Assembly (NCBI RefSeq): GCF_964204645.1
Contig: NC_134026.1
Location: 9,623,450 to 9,687,449, forward strand
DNA: 64,000 bases
Origin: Tubulanus polymorphus
Taxonomy: Eukaryota; Nemertea; Palaeonemertea; Tubulaniformes; Tubulanidae
Direction: 5' to 3'
Below the pieces are notes generated by a model, which saw only the letters and a list, made by a program, of their open reading frames with translations, did not search any database and was not told where the DNA came from. Shown here one piece after another: positions 1-11,792 of this stretch (the stretch's first letter is position 1; every line of letters starts with the position of its first letter). A program made the translations under genes and the position numbers.

Positions 1-2489
1 AGAATTGACATAATACCTTTGCGCCATGTATTGCAAAAACGTATTTCAGCTACATTGCACAAACATTTGTTTTGAAATATATTTTCTATTTATGGGAATA
101 GAGATATCCAGGGAATACATGTGGCCCATTCCACCCGTTGATGTTGCACTCTTAAGGCCACCTGGTATGTAAGTTCCGATGGGCTATTGCATTTACTGTT
201 GATCCAAATTGTTCATTTATCTGTAAACGATCAAGTTTTCTTGTTTGGAAATTCTTGAAATGATTTTATGTATAGTCTTGATATCTGATTATGAATATCT
301 TATACAATACTTATACGTATTTACCATCTCTAGCCTGAATGGAATCAAAACGGCTGCCTTTTGGCCATCATTGTTCGGCAAAACCAGGGAAAATATCATG
401 AGGAAAATATCATTTTTTAACTATATAACTTAAAGGCCTGATATTGATGATTGTTAGCGCTGTCATTGTCGTAAGACATCTTTTTAAGTAACCTTTGTTA
501 ATTTGTCAATACAAATGTATGTTCCCAATAAGGATTACACGTAAGGTGAATGACTAGGCGAGGTTGCCTAGTTATTAGGAATTGGGTGTATTCTCATTAA
601 CATTCATGCATTTCTAATTATCAAATGTATCATGTATTCTCAATGTACATAGATGCAATTAATCTGTACTGTTTTGTCATTTAACTATTGGGACAATTCG
701 AAACCTGTATGGATTGAGATAACAAGATGAGGAGACCGCTTTTATGATGAAACATTCGCTTGTAAGGCAATTGGTTTTAAAGGGTTAGAGCTAAGAAAAA
801 AATCCACTAGCATTCTTAGCTCTTGCGTATAAAATTGGCATGACCTCGATAGGCGGCGTCGTCTCTACGAGCGGGATATACGGGGAATTCCAGCGCTACT
901 AAAATAATTATGGGAAAGCCATAAATGGTGAACGTTTCATTGGACTAGGTGCCGTATGTGTGAATTTTTAAATGCTCATTGCTGATAAGAATATCATTAT
1001 TTCATATATCGCCATAGGTATTGTAACATTTTAATGCCCGGTGATTGTGTTGATTGAGATTGAAGTGAAGCAAACGTTTACTACACAAGGCCTCCACGTG
1101 TGCGGGAGTGCTTAACATTAGACTGTTGCACACACAAACACACGCTCATACAGACTACTATATGGTGATGCTGTAACGCAGCTTGGTACATGCATGTTTG
1201 GTATGATAACAGGCTGAATAATCGTCGTAGCAGAAGATGAGCGCTGTGTTTTCATTTTTGATAGAATTTGTAATAAATTGTAATTTCTTGTGACCTGAAA
1301 ATACCAAGCAGCAAACTATAGGTATAGGTCAAGGTCTGAATATTGTAGTGGTAAATTCTAGGATTTAAAACGATTTCATACTACGCCCCGGCGGCCATAC
1401 ATTGTAAGAGGTTTCGTTTCCAAGACTCATTATTCAGCCACCCTCTGATATGTGACATCGTATGAATTTTATTTGAATATTTTTTCATATTGTGAAAAAT
1501 ATTTTTTCGAAAATATAAAATAGTCTCCCTGCCGCCCCTACCTGTACCCTACGAATTTTTGGACGTGGACCATAAACAAATGTTTATCTTTGGTCTTATT
1601 TGACTACAAAATAATTCTTTAAGAAAGATAAAATATAATATAAACTTCTAGAACTTTGAAGTCACGAATTAAAAAGATATTTCAAGCAATGCCCTTACTC
1701 CAAACAACCTCTAGCTTTCAAGGTAAACCACACTTTGCCCATGGACAATTTATTTAAAAATCATGATCAGCCTAACAATAACAGACCGGGCAGTTATAGG
1801 AATGAACTGAAAACAAGTTATAATTCGATCTTAGCATAACACAGAAAATGTATATGTACATATATGAGAAACACACCGAATTCCACATAATAAGTATTGT
1901 TAATACTGGTAACATTGAATATCATTGTTATACTAATGGGAAGTCAAGTCTAGCATCAGCAGTTAGCCAGTTACACTGTTGTTTCTCCTTCATGACTTCT
2001 ATCAAAACCTAAAAAGATACACATTGAATAAAGTTCATGCATCTAAGAATTTGCCCTAGCATTTATCAATTCATTTTGGCATAAAATACTCATTGAAATA
2101 TGTTATCATTATAGTCCCATTGATGCACGTGCACAGTCTTATTACAGAAATTTCCAAGAAACACTTAAAACAAGTTACAGACTAGTGAATCTGAAAATGA
2201 TCCTTTACAACTCTTCGGTCAGTACAAGTGTACAAGGGGCGGCCATGCCAAACAGGGATCCTCGTTGATGTCCTTGGTCCGTTCGTGAGATATACGTTCT
2301 TAGATGATTTACATTAGATTATATTAGATAAGTTCTCATGCAACCTTGATGACTGCTGATCTCAGAGTCATGATATCTGCAAATAAGCAAATCAATGAAC
2401 TTCTCAGTTACAGCAAGCTGGAGACAAAACTCTCCTGGCTTTGTCAACATAATCAATCTAAACAACAAGTGATTACAAAGAAGAAACTG
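1..2489. other. Non-coding stretch, no gene recognised
   Basis: No convincing coding region, RNA gene or repeat was recognised. The sequence is AT-rich with scattered stops in all frames. The 62-codon open frame at 245-433 has no recognisable domain and low-complexity hydrophobic content typical of chance ORFs. Confidence 0.6.
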
Positions 2490-4145
2490 TTAAGATTGTA
2501 ATCTGATAACTCGAGCAGCTTTCCTATCTGCAGGTAAAATATTGTGTTCAAGGTAATCGTAAACTGATTTAAGGTGTGGATCACATTTTTGGGGTAGTCG
2601 AAACTGTTGTACATCATACGGAAGAATAAGATTCATATAATCACGAATGATTTTCTGTTTGATTATTTTCAATATTCGGTTGAATTCTTGTTGCTGTGGA
2701 ATGTGCTTGGCCATCAGTTCCTCTATCTCCGTAATCAAGGGTTCAGGTTTTCTGATAAACTCAGGAGTTATCAGACCTAACTTCTTCCTCGATACCTTGA
2801 TTCCTTACTTCCGAACAATGGGTCCACCTGCAAATTAGTTTTTCGGTAAATTCAAACTGAAAGGTAAAATTGGTTTCTCACGGATTTCTGCTCTGTCTGG
2901 CTGATCCACTCCGCAATTTCCTTCTGGACTCTGATCACTCCCCGGAATCTCCGTGAGAACGCTTTGTCGATTAGTATTCTGAACTTTTCCTGAAACAATA
3001 GGATTGACCTGTATCTGTTGTTCTCTAGTGACAGGTCTCTCTGTAGGCATAGCTTTGAAAGGATAAGCCTTTCCAACATCCTGTAATGAAAATGTATTTG
3101 GTGTTATCTTGTCAAATTCATCATCGTCAACTTGTGCCGACCTCAGAAAATCTGCCAAAACTAAATCCGATCTCTTGCAATATGCTAAATCAAAATTATA
3201 AAACGATAGGCATTCAAGCAACTTCTGAAGTCTCAAAGTTGGTGGGTGTTTTCTTCGACTTGAAAATATGCACCAGCACTGAATGATCTACAAAGCAATG
3301 AAAACTGATTGAATATTGTTTTGCTGCATTTGGCAAAGTCTTGGAATGATATGCTACTAATCTCTCTTGACCATTAATGTTCCGAAATAAAGATGCTCCC
3401 GTCATTTCTTTACTAGTATCTGAATACAAGTAAAATTCCCCATCTCCTTGAGGAGCACACAGTACTGGAGGCGAGACAAGTAATTGTTTGATTTTCTCAA
3501 AATTGATCTCATGTTCTTCTGTCCATATATATTTCAAATTTTTCCTAGTGAGACAATAAAATGGTTTTAAATAACGTTGAAGATTAGGCACATACATTGC
3601 CAGATAGTTGACAGCTCCCATAAATCTTCTAACTTCCTTTGGGTTGCGTGGAATCTTCATTTGCCTGATGGCGCTGCATTTGTCACCCATTGCACGAACA
3701 TTAATGGTTCCGTCATTTGTGATACAAATAACGTGACCGACATAGGTAACTCTAGACCGTGATAATCTGCATTTCTTCAAAGAAATCTGCAAGCCATACT
3801 TAGCTAAAACTGAAAAAGTACTCTGTAAATGTTTAATGATCTCGTTTTGATTTGGAAAAGACAATGATATCATCATGAATTGCTACACAAAAATCATCTT
3901 TATCCGGTATCTCAGGTCATTTATCTTCTCTTGCCAACACGCTGGCGACCTGTTCAAGGTAATCTCCTGTAAACGTATGTTGAAGAACCAGGATGCGGAC
4001 ACATTCCTGTATACTGCTGAGATTCTTCGGACAGGGTAATGCATGAAATGCGCTTTTCAAATCAATCGAGCTCACTACTCTCCCTTGAGCTTAACCTAGT
4101 CTGACAAGTACATCAGGTAAAGACCAATAGTTCAGTCGTGCCCAT
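2490..4145 (-). pseudogene. Gypsy (Ty3-like) pol fragment no. 2: RT, RNase H, integrase leader
   Basis: Reads N to C on the minus strand as successive pieces of a Ty3/Gypsy polyprotein. About 4140-3900 gives RT with an 'IDLKSAFHALP' motif; around 3870 an 'IHDDIIVFS' version of the catalytic DD box runs into a frameshift; 3876-3214 holds the RT thumb and RNase H ('YVGHVI', 'MGAVNYLAMYVP', 'FYLYSDTSKEMTGASLF'); 3236-2835 holds the RNase H end and connection; 2738-2490 a linker of the type before integrase ('LPQKCDPHLKSVYDYLE'). No zinc HHCC or DDE integrase core is seen, so the element is 3'-truncated. At least three frameshifts break it. The RT differs from the Gypsy copy immediately upstream, so this is a different family. 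It was presumably autonomous once; it cannot encode an active enzyme now. Confidence 0.8.
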
Positions 4146-4151
4146 TGGACT

Positions 4152-4816
4152 CTAGTTTGGTAAGAATTTACCATAATCATTCAACATGCCAAGGTAATTA
4201 CGCAACTCAGAAACACTACTAGGACTAGGTACTGCATGTATAGCTTCAACATTCTTGGATGTTGGATGAATACCTTCACTATCTACATTGTGACCTAAAT
4301 ACTCTACATCAGGTACAAAGAACCGAGACTTTGTAGAACTTGCAGTAACATTATGTTTACGTAATCTACTAAAAATTTCTCTCAACAATCTCACATGTTC
4401 TAATGCAGTAACAGTAGCAAGCAATATATCGTCTTGGCTTGCTGCTGCCTGCGGAATACCTACGAGCAGTTTGTCCATAAATCTCTGAAAAATAGCTGGA
4501 GATGTTTTAACTCCAAATGGTAAACGGTTGTACCTAAAAAGACCAAATGTGTATTAACAATGCATAATTCTCTGGACTTATCAGATAATTCCAATTGAAG
4601 ATACGCGTTTGAAAAATCGATCTTTGAAAAGTATTTACAACCATTTAGTTTTGAGAAAATGTCCTCTGGTGTTGGCAGGGGATAAGGATCACTATCTATC
4701 AAATTGTTGATAGACACCTTAAAATCACCACAAATTCTCACATTGTCATCCTTCTTTGGGACAACTACAATTGGACTTGAGTATTTGCTAGTCTCAACTC
4801 TACTCATAACATTCAT
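4152..4816 (-). pseudogene. Gypsy fragment no. 1: reverse transcriptase, truncated
   Basis: Two overlapping frames (4816-4460 and 4478-4152) encode a Ty3/Gypsy RT: 'SPIVVVPKKDDNVRICGDFK' near the start, 'YFSKIDFSNAYLQLEL' (motif A Asp), then 'QDDILLATVT' (catalytic DD box) and 'YLGHNVDSEGIHP' in the next frame. A frameshift lies between 4460 and 4560. The reading ends at 'YGKFLPN', where an intact element would continue into RNase H; instead, sequence from a different Gypsy RT begins at about 4145. Gag, zinc knuckle and protease of the same copy lie upstream on this strand. Confidence 0.85.
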
Positions 4817-4914
4817 TTCAACAGATCTTTTAAGATTGTTTTCTACCTTGTCTAATAATGCATACGGTATAGGTCTAGCTCTGAAAAATATACCATCGGT
4901 TTCCTGTTTAAGTT

Positions 4915-5511
4915 CTATCTCTGCAGTGTAACCCTTGATTGGCTCTTTATGAGCTTGAAAAATATCTCTGTACTCATCGACACTTGACCTTTATAATCAT
5001 TGACATCAAATGAAGTTACAGAGAATAATTCAGACCAGTTTAGTTTAATAATGCTAAGCCAATTTCTGCCTAAAAGAGGAGGCTTGTTCACCGCCTTTAC
5101 AACAATGACAGGCAGATAGTATTTCTGACCTTTATACTCAACCAAAGCCTGAAAAGAACCTAACACAGTGATATTTTCACCTGAGTAACTAGCAAGTTTT
5201 ACATTTGACCTTGACAATTTTATGTCAGAAAATTTCTCTTTATATAAACTCTCAGGAAAAATTGTGGCTGATGCGCCTGTATCTACCAAAAGATTAACTC
5301 TAACCTCATTGACAAAAATATCAACATTTACATTATTACAATTGCCAGTTGGACCATTCACGGTGTACAAGTCGTCAAAACTAGTGTTGTAATCATAATC
5401 TGTATCGGCAACAGAATTTTCTTGAAGATACGAAGTAGCACCACCATGAAACGATCTGCTTGTACGAATGTCGACACGAGCGGCTGTTTTTCTCCTATCA
5501 GTGTTTTTCAA
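4915..5511 (-). pseudogene. Gypsy fragment no. 1: retropepsin-like aspartic protease
   Basis: A 198-codon open frame contains a retroviral-type aspartic protease. 'VNLLVDTGASATIFP' carries the catalytic Asp in the DTG(A) box near residue 80, and 'PPLLGRNWLSIIKLNW' is the ILGR-type C-terminal signature. This enzyme family cleaves the Gag-Pol polyprotein. The start is not a genuine initiation site; the domain is expected inside a polyprotein, downstream of the zinc knuckle at 5566-5763 and upstream of RT at 4816. Frameshifts now separate them. Confidence 0.85.
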
Positions 5512-5565
5512 ATTTGTACGACTCGCTTTCGCAATGTGTCCAGTTTTATGACATTTGTGACATGC

Positions 5566-5763
5566 TTATCCACGAAATCTGCAACTGTCCGCTAAATGTC
5601 CGTTTCCGTGACAACGATAACACTGTTGATTAATCTGCGGCTTTCTACCAAAGTTATTATTATTATTACCGGTACGCGATTTGACCATATTAACATCGCC
5701 TTCACTGGGATTTGAAGTCGACCCGACTGACATCTCCTTTGACACCAGGGATGCCGTTTCCAT
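5566..5763 (-). pseudogene. Gypsy fragment no. 1: Gag zinc knuckle
   Basis: Short open frame with one CCHC zinc knuckle, 'CYRCHGNGHLADSCR', near its end. This is the nucleocapsid motif that binds retroelement RNA. It sits between the capsid part of Gag (upstream on the minus strand, 6258-5863) and the protease at 5511-4915, the expected order. A break at about 5860 separates it from the capsid frame and a stop follows before the protease. Confidence 0.8.
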
Positions 5764-5862
5764 AGCATGGGCATCCTTACATGCGTCTTTCCAAACTAAT
5801 TTTGACGAACCAAGTAGTTTTTTGCGGATTGGTTCGCTTCTAATTCCAGCGACAAACCGATC

Positions 5863-6258
5863 TCAGAGTTGATCCTCCAGGGATCCTCCAAACTCACACG
5901 ACAAAGCAAGTTTCTTCAGCGCTACAATGTATTCTGACAAAGTCTCTGTCGAGGACTGGCGCCTCATATTAAATTTGTACCGTTCACCCATTGTTGTGGA
6001 TGGAGGTTTGTGGTGGGCCTCTAACAAGGCTGTGAGATCATTGTATTTTTCATCCGAAGGAGCCTTTGGCATGGTTAGATTTACCAAAAGTTCGAAAGTT
6101 TCAGGTCCAATCATTGATAGAAGGACGTCCGTTTTGCTTTCATTTGCAATTTTATTTACCCTCATCCACGCCTCGAGTCTACATTGGTAGTTTTTCCATT
6201 CTTCCTTTTGCGGAGAATACTCATTTATCGAACCGATATATGCAGAAGCCATACTCAT
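5863..6258 (-). pseudogene. Gypsy fragment no. 1: Gag capsid region
   Basis: The reading frame extends upstream to 6375, but that part overlaps the primer-binding site and LTR, so the Gag start is most likely the methionine at 6258 ('MSMASAYIGSINEYSPQ'). The protein has the usual Ty3/Gypsy capsid pattern: 'WKNYQCRLEAWMRVNKI', then 'LLSMIGPETFELLVNL', then a helical segment ending 'LSEYIVALKKLALSCEFG'. It forms the virus-like particle shell. The frame is cut at 5863, before the zinc knuckle, by a frameshift. Confidence 0.8.
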
Positions 6259-6294
6259 TCCTTCTACACTCGGATGGAGAACGATATTAAGATT

Positions 6295-6306
6295 TCCTCG
6301 TCGCCA
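6295..6306 (-). promoter_or_regulatory. Primer-binding site of Gypsy fragment no. 1
   Basis: Read on the minus strand this is TGGCGACGAGGA, complementary to the 3' end of a serine tRNA of the type ending ...TCCTCGTCGCCA. It lies one base after a sequence ending in CA, as expected at the junction of a 5' LTR with the internal region, and about 37 bases before the Gag start at 6258. The LTR should therefore extend upward from 6308; its outer end could not be fixed. Confidence 0.7.
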
Positions 6307-6596
6307 ATGTGACGTTTCCTGACCGATTATCAATGAACTACAACGCCATTCATTGTACTCAAAACGGAAGTGCATTTATTCAGTCAAACTAATTACCGAA
6401 AGCTACATACATCACAGGCACGCAAACTATGACGAGTACGCGAACTGCACTGTGCCATGAACACACTCGGCAATAGTGTGATGCTAGTTTTGGCGCGAAA
6501 CTCTTTTAGCGGCGCGAATGCAACAATAGTTTTCTGATCTTTGGCAGAAGTTGAATGGCAAATTCGCATTTTCAGTATGAAGTAAATTCGAGCAAC

Positions 6597-7628
6597 TTAC
6601 ATCAAATAAGCAATCCTGACGGTGCACACTGAGCAACTCGCTCCGTTGAACACAATTACGGAAAAAGTAGTTTTTAATACACGCGGCGATTTTAGTTGAC
6701 GAAGTCGATGTATGTTTATGTTCGTTACATCATATTTTTTCATCGATGTGTGCCCTCCAAAACCGAGTACGTACATCTCTTGTTTATTTAGGGTTTCTAA
6801 CCCTAGACTTTTTGCTAAGTCTCGTCTTACATAGGACATCATGCTCCCTCTGTCAAACATGAGCCCTGCTTTCATACTATTTTCGCCTTTCGATACTGTT
6901 ACGTAACCCGTTTCCAACATGATTGTGTTGACGCTTTCTCTGGGTGGGATACGGTTGGATTGGCTGTGAATCGTTGCCGTATCTTCAATATTTTCTATCG
7001 AAATGACCGAATCTTTCGACTGGTCTTTGATTTGGTTTTGAATGTGTGACTCGGTTCGTCTTTTTGACGGGACGGCACAGCAAGTGGTGTTGCTCTCTGT
7101 TCTCTGTTTATTTGATTCAATGTGTAAGCTGGTGTGGTGCTTGTTGCCACATTTCATGCATTTCTTCTCGGACCGACATTCGTGGGCTCGATGGCTCCCG
7201 CCTAGACAGGTAAAGCATAAATGTTTACTCACGGCGATTTTCCGTTTTTCTTCAACTGCTACTGGGCAGTTATTGTGTGCGTGTTCTTTGCCGCAAAATT
7301 TACATCTGCGGTTGTTGAAGTTTGTAATTCCTGCGAATTGACTGACTGATGCACGGAGTCGATCTCGGCCCTGCCTTTCTGGCTCAGCCTCTCCACGTTC
7401 TCCTAAATCATCTAGTTGTTTGGTTAATCCATCCATAAATTTATGCAAATCGAATTTCTTATCTTGCTGACTAGTGCCCATTTTGTCGCGAATGAATTTT
7501 GGTAATTTTCTTTCTATGATTGGAACTATGAATGCCGTGCATTCGTCGACGTTGACTCCTAAATTCTCCAGTGATCTGATGTCCCCGTTTGTTTTGTTGT
7601 GAAATTCACTGAGAGACGCGTAGTACAT
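6597..7628 (-). pseudogene. BEL/Pao gag-pol fragment: zinc knuckles and aspartic protease
   Basis: The 343-codon frame continues the protein at 8082-7606 after a frameshift at about 7620. It contains a BEL/Pao Gag C-terminal region, three cysteine-rich motifs ('CKFCGKEHAHNNC', 'CFTCLGGSHRAHEC', 'CMKCGNKHHTSLH', residues about 110-170), and then a DUF1758-type protease segment, 'GLMFDRGSMMSYVRRDLA', near residue 260. The usual protease DxGS box reads D-R-G-S here, still with the Asp. It ends at 6597; no RT, RNase H or integrase of this element follows, because the Gypsy LTR region abuts it. A truncated polyprotein, not functional as it stands. Confidence 0.85.
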
Positions 7629-8082
7629 CCGCTGTTATTGTACCCCAAAATGCTGACCATTTTGTAAAGGTACCATCAAAGGTCGGTAATCTTAATTTCG
7701 GTAGTTGTGCTGTTTTGGGTTGGTCCGTGTTTTCTGCTTTTGAAGTGGACCCTACGCCAATTTCCATGAATGATTTTATCTTCAGTAGAGCTGTTCTTTC
7801 TCTCGTTCTTCGAATTCTGGCTTCTTGTACTTCGGCTTCATACTGCTTTTCATCTAAAGCCTCTAACATTTCTCCCAAGTCACCTCCTTTCTGGTGACTT
7901 GTTTTCATCTCCTCCAAGCTGGCTGCAATTGCGAATTTTTTATCTTCGGTTGTACTTCCGGATTTGATTAGATTTTCCGCTCCATCGTGTTCGCAGTCGA
8001 AACCTCGCCTGATCAGTTCTCTTCTATTCTGTAGTTGCTTGACTTCATCTATTCTGTCTTTTGATCTCTTCCTTGTAAACAT
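7606..8082 (-). pseudogene. BEL/Pao Gag N-terminal region (DUF1759-like)
   Basis: The start at 8082 follows a primer-binding site at 8128-8145 by 45 bases. The N-terminal half is charged and helical ('ARIRRTRERTALLKIKSF'). The end, 'LPKLRLPTFDGTFTKWSAFW', is the signature of the DUF1759 Gag domain of BEL/Pao retrotransposons. Translation then shifts frame into 7628-6597. Together the two pieces form Gag plus protease of one copy. Confidence 0.85.
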
Positions 8083-8127
8083 GAATTAGTTTGACATTGC
8101 GTTGTGTTCAATACTTCTTCGTGGGCA

Positions 8128-8145
8128 ATCCTGGTCACGGCACCA
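8128..8145 (-). promoter_or_regulatory. Primer-binding site of the BEL/Pao element
   Basis: On the minus strand the sequence is TGGTGCCGTGACCAGGAT, beginning with TGG as tRNA-complementary primer sites do. It directly follows ...CTACA, a plausible LTR end in CA, and precedes the Gag start by 45 bases. The corresponding LTR would occupy sequence above 8146; its far end could not be set. Confidence 0.65.
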
Positions 8146-8995
8146 TGTAGTTTTTCGAAGGGTTTTCTCCCTTGTGTTACGTGTCCCAGGACCGGAGCTT
8201 TAGAGAGCGTGAGAAATGATAACTGTAGGCTCGAACTGCAATCTAAAAACTGAATCTATATTTTCTGCTATTCTACTCTGAAACATATTTGTGGTTATGT
8301 GACCCATCTTTTAGGGATATAAAACTTCCAGTATCTGTGGTCCTACATCTGGACCGAATTATTGTATTCTTAGAATGTCCAAGAACCCGGGTGCAATACA
8401 TAGAATTAGCGACAATATCGATCCCGGTGTGCTGGTTTCCACCGCGCTGTACTCTAAGCTTATCTGATTCGAAAGAAATTTTGTTCATACATCTGTACAA
8501 TAAAATGTATGAATAAACGAATCGTGAAAAACAGAATGTGAAATCTCATCTTTTGTTGGCTCAATCAAGAAAGGGGGAATAATCGTTTCCACAGAACCTC
8601 TAAATTAATCAAAAACCACGCCGAGATTTACCTAACGTCTTCTTTCTTTTATTACCACGCCAAAAAGAGAACAAAAGAATCCCCACACGATACGGGGTCA
8701 CTAAAATACGGATTTGGAGTCAGTAAAAGCAGGATACCGGACTTACCGGTCCATCACAAGAGTTAAAGGCTGTTTCCAGTGCTCTCCCCAGCTCCTGCCA
8801 GTTTATTGGAAAGCATGGTCTTCAGTATTGACTTTGTGGACTCTGTAGTCGTTTGCGCAGAATACAAACTAAGGTACCCTATCTAGAACGTAAAAAGATT
8901 GGTTTCAATTCTTCAAGTTTGCTTGATTTTTCTTCATTTCTGAGCAGCTCCCATGTTGATATAGAACCTCACATATATAATTATATAACTACTTA
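8146..8995 (-). other. Probable BEL/Pao LTR and unassigned flank
   Basis: By position this holds the 5' LTR of the BEL/Pao fragment (starting at 8146) and further unassigned sequence. No second LTR copy was found in the window to set its length. Small open frames here have no recognisable domains. Confidence 0.35.
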
Positions 8996-10016
8996 CTAGC
9001 CCTTCTCTGATAACCTGGCTGCAAGTCTCCCCTCAAGCCAATCAAAATGCGCTTTCTCATCAAGAGGTAGTTCTATGTCATCTGGTAATTTGGCAACTTC
9101 CGTTCGGTCGTTTTTGTTAATCTAGTGAGTGCCTTACTTTGGCGCTTTTGTTCTGAATTAATTTAAACTAAAAGCTCCAAAATTTTATCAAGTTTCCTTT
9201 CTAAAAGAAATAAATATTTGTTAAAAATGTAATTGATTTGTTCGACGTTTGATCAATCAAAGGGGAAAAAATCTGCATACTCACCAACTGATACAGAACT
9301 TGTACTGGTATCAACAACAGTTCCACATAGATTTAACGAAATAGGGGGTGATGGAGGGAGTGGTAAAGAGGGACGATTTTTTGGTGTCGATGTTGATGGC
9401 TCAACATGCAGTGAATCAACTCAGGGTGACAAGACTGGGGATTCATCACCGGCACTGGATTCTGAGTCCGTAAAAACACTAGGATTGGGTCTGAAATTGA
9501 ATATTAAGTAAATAACCCTCTGTGATAAGAAAAACAATGTGTGAACTGTCATATGATTGTTGGAATAGATTAGTAGAATTTGATTCACATCATTTTAAAG
9601 AATTGAAAATACCTTGTGCTGCACTTTTTTGGGGACCATCAATGTCTCTGCTGTAGACATCAGATTGTTTTTCAGCTTTTTGCACCATTTTTGTGGCCTT
9701 TCCCTAGTCGCCTGCAAACCATAAACTATACATTGAGGAAATTATTCTAGTATCAGAGTAAATATGTCACTAAACATTTCATTAATCCCTAATCTTGCTT
9801 TACTTACCAGTGACGGCCCGCACACTTACATTAAACACATTCCAGGATCTAATATTTGCAAAGTCACAGTCCTTCACCATTTGAGACACCGATTTATTGG
9901 TACCAGAAGGTGGCCAAAAGCACATTGTTTTTCCATCGAATACCCATTTGGTGGGGACAATATCAACTGTTGCTCCGATGTAAATTCAACAACGCTGTAT
10001 TTATTCTCAATTTTCT
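8996..10016 (-). pseudogene. Decayed multi-exon gene, DUF4806-like
   Basis: Exon-like blocks are readable on the minus strand. About 10005-9815 begins 'KYSVVEF', shifts frame by one base, continues 'VDIVPTKWVFDGKTMCFWPP' and ends at an AAT|GTAAGT donor. About 9713-9610 lies between a TTTGCAG acceptor and an AAG|GTATTT donor. About 9494-9280, after TTTCAG, is serine/proline-rich with an in-frame TGA. About 9115-8996 ends in 'LPDDIELPLDEKAHFDWLEG' and a stop. This architecture, N-terminal 'VVEF...W...WPP' and C-terminal 'LPL..k..f..LE', matches the invertebrate DUF4806 family of unknown function, which often multiplies with transposons. The frameshift and TGA mark it as decayed. The plus-strand open frames here are antisense shadows. 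Confidence 0.5.
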
Positions 10017-10093
10017 GATAATCTGAACAAAACCCGATCAATTATTTCTTTCGTGGTTGTGGAAAATCTAATAATACTCATTATGCCATGCAA

Positions 10094-11035
10094 TCAATGC
10101 AAGTTACATTCTTTGGCACTTAACAACTGAGAAGATACAAACATATCAATGAGTTCGTTTATTTTGTTTAGAGACTGACTACTTAGGTCCTGCAATCCAT
10201 CCCAAAGTGAATCATTGAGGCCAATGTCATATAATCTTGATTCTACTGTCGCGAAAAACTGATCCGATCTTCTATTGTCCCATCTAATTGATGGCTTGCT
10301 CATTGTTCTCATTATCAGCAATAGTAGGGTCCCTAGAATTTCTAGAACATCTGCCATTGAGTATAATTGATGAATGATTCTTACAGAAATCAATTTACTG
10401 ATAGCCAGTGTTATTCGTTCTTTTGTCCTGATTGTTTCTTACAGTCGGAATGTCTAAGCTAAATAAAAGCTGTGAATCAACAGAGGGGTGTAAATTATCG
10501 TATATTATCTGATTATCAGGCTCTATAAAATCTGGCATGCACAAAGTGTGAGCATTAAAGTCACCCGTAATTAGTAAATTAAAATCATTTTCAATCATTA
10601 GCTGTAATAATTCTAACTCTATTTCACTTATTGCTCTATTCGAATAATATTTACTTGTTTCAGGGGGAATATAAACTACACCTAAAAGTACATTTTTGTC
10701 AAAGTTAAAGAAACTTTTATCCAAGCAGTACCAGGATATAAAAGGGCAGTCAGTTGATAATGGTTCAATCGAATATTCGGTTCAATCTTACTATCTAAAC
10801 AACTCTTATAAATGATACCGGCTCCACCTGAACTCCTTTTCGAAATTTTTTTCCTGTTTTTAAAATGTGACACATACGAACCGGGTAAATCACTGGTTAG
10901 ATTTCCATCAACATCGTCGAGGTGGGTTTCAGTTAAATATACAAAATCATAGCTACTAATAATACAAAATCATAGCTACTAATAAAACCAAATTCAGGGA
11001 CACCGAGTTTACGATTCACTATTGAACCCAGGACA
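10094..11035 (-). pseudogene. Non-LTR retrotransposon (LINE) endonuclease fragment
   Basis: Minus-strand pieces form an exonuclease-endonuclease-phosphatase fold domain of the type found in CR1/L2-like LINEs. About 11030-10890 gives 'SSYDFVYLTETHLDD' (catalytic E of the TET box); 10873-10682 gives 'SSGGAGIIYK'; 10724-10395 gives 'GVVYIPPETSKYY' and 'LLITGDFNAHT' (GDFN box); 10393-10094 is the linker before RT ('RWDNRRSDQFF'). The target-nicking domain is broken by several frameshifts and by a 23-bp tandem duplication at about 10937-10983. No RT follows. Confidence 0.75.
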
Positions 11036-11173
11036 TAATCCCACTGTCCAAAATCCCACATGCCGTATTCCCTGATCCATAACGTATTCTATTTAGCGCC
11101 AAAATCTTTAAATCCGAGGTATTAGCTTGTAGTTAATTAATTGAAAGAATTTTAAATTTTATCTGTAAATTGT

Positions 11174-11749
11174 TTAATTTAGATTAAGATAGATCTGTAA
11201 CATCTCCTGGTATGTGGATTCATCTTTCCTTTCAAGTAGACAATACGCGGCTGTAATTGCAGTTTCTCCGAGTGGCACCAGGATGACGTAAACCTGTTCA
11301 AATAATGGTGGGGCCATCGAAAAGGTTCCGTCCATGAACCATGCTCTTGCTTCTCCCAATTTCCCAATACCATTTTCTGTTGCAAATATAACTATTCGCC
11401 GCCCTGTGGTTCTGTTGTCGTAGAGTAAAAATTGTTCTTCTTGTCCATCGTCAAGGGAGGTAGAAGTCCATTTTCCTTTGATGACTAGTTCCTCGAGACT
11501 TTGCGGCTCTTTAGGTAGATTCTTCCTTTTTTCACGACAAATTGACCTTTTGCAAACTTCTTCCCTTGCCATTCGAGCCCTGACACCATCATCATCAACT
11601 TCTGCCATAACCCTGCTATATATTTGGACTGGATTAGTTGCGGTCGCATCTGATGCAATTTTCTTTATCGCCAATCTTGTTTTGGTGACTGCTACGGCAG
11701 TGGTATCGGCGATATGGTTATGGTCCACTGTTTCCATCGGATTTTCCAT
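11174..11749 (-). pseudogene. MULE-type transposase, N-terminal fragment
   Basis: The 191-codon frame has an N-terminal charged region and then 'FATENGIGKLGEARAWFMDGTFSMAPPLFEQVYVI'-like sequence (residues about 125-160). 'FMDGTF..aP..F.Q.y' is the start of the MULE transposase catalytic domain, with the first Asp in 'MDGTF'. It ends at 'YQEMLQIYLNLN', about 60 residues into the domain; the remaining DDE residues and any SWIM/zinc C-terminus are missing. This looks like a 3'-truncated copy of a Mutator-like transposon gene, or one of the FLYWCH/MULE host proteins common in invertebrates. Confidence 0.65.
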
Positions 11750-11792
11750 CTGTAGATCTGTTATAATAGCACCACGACACCCATCAGCTTTG

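Noticed and set aside
9233-9511. 92-codon plus-strand open frame rich in Ser/Gly
   Set aside because: It lies antisense to the serine/proline-rich exon of the decayed DUF4806-like gene, which has splice signals and family context.
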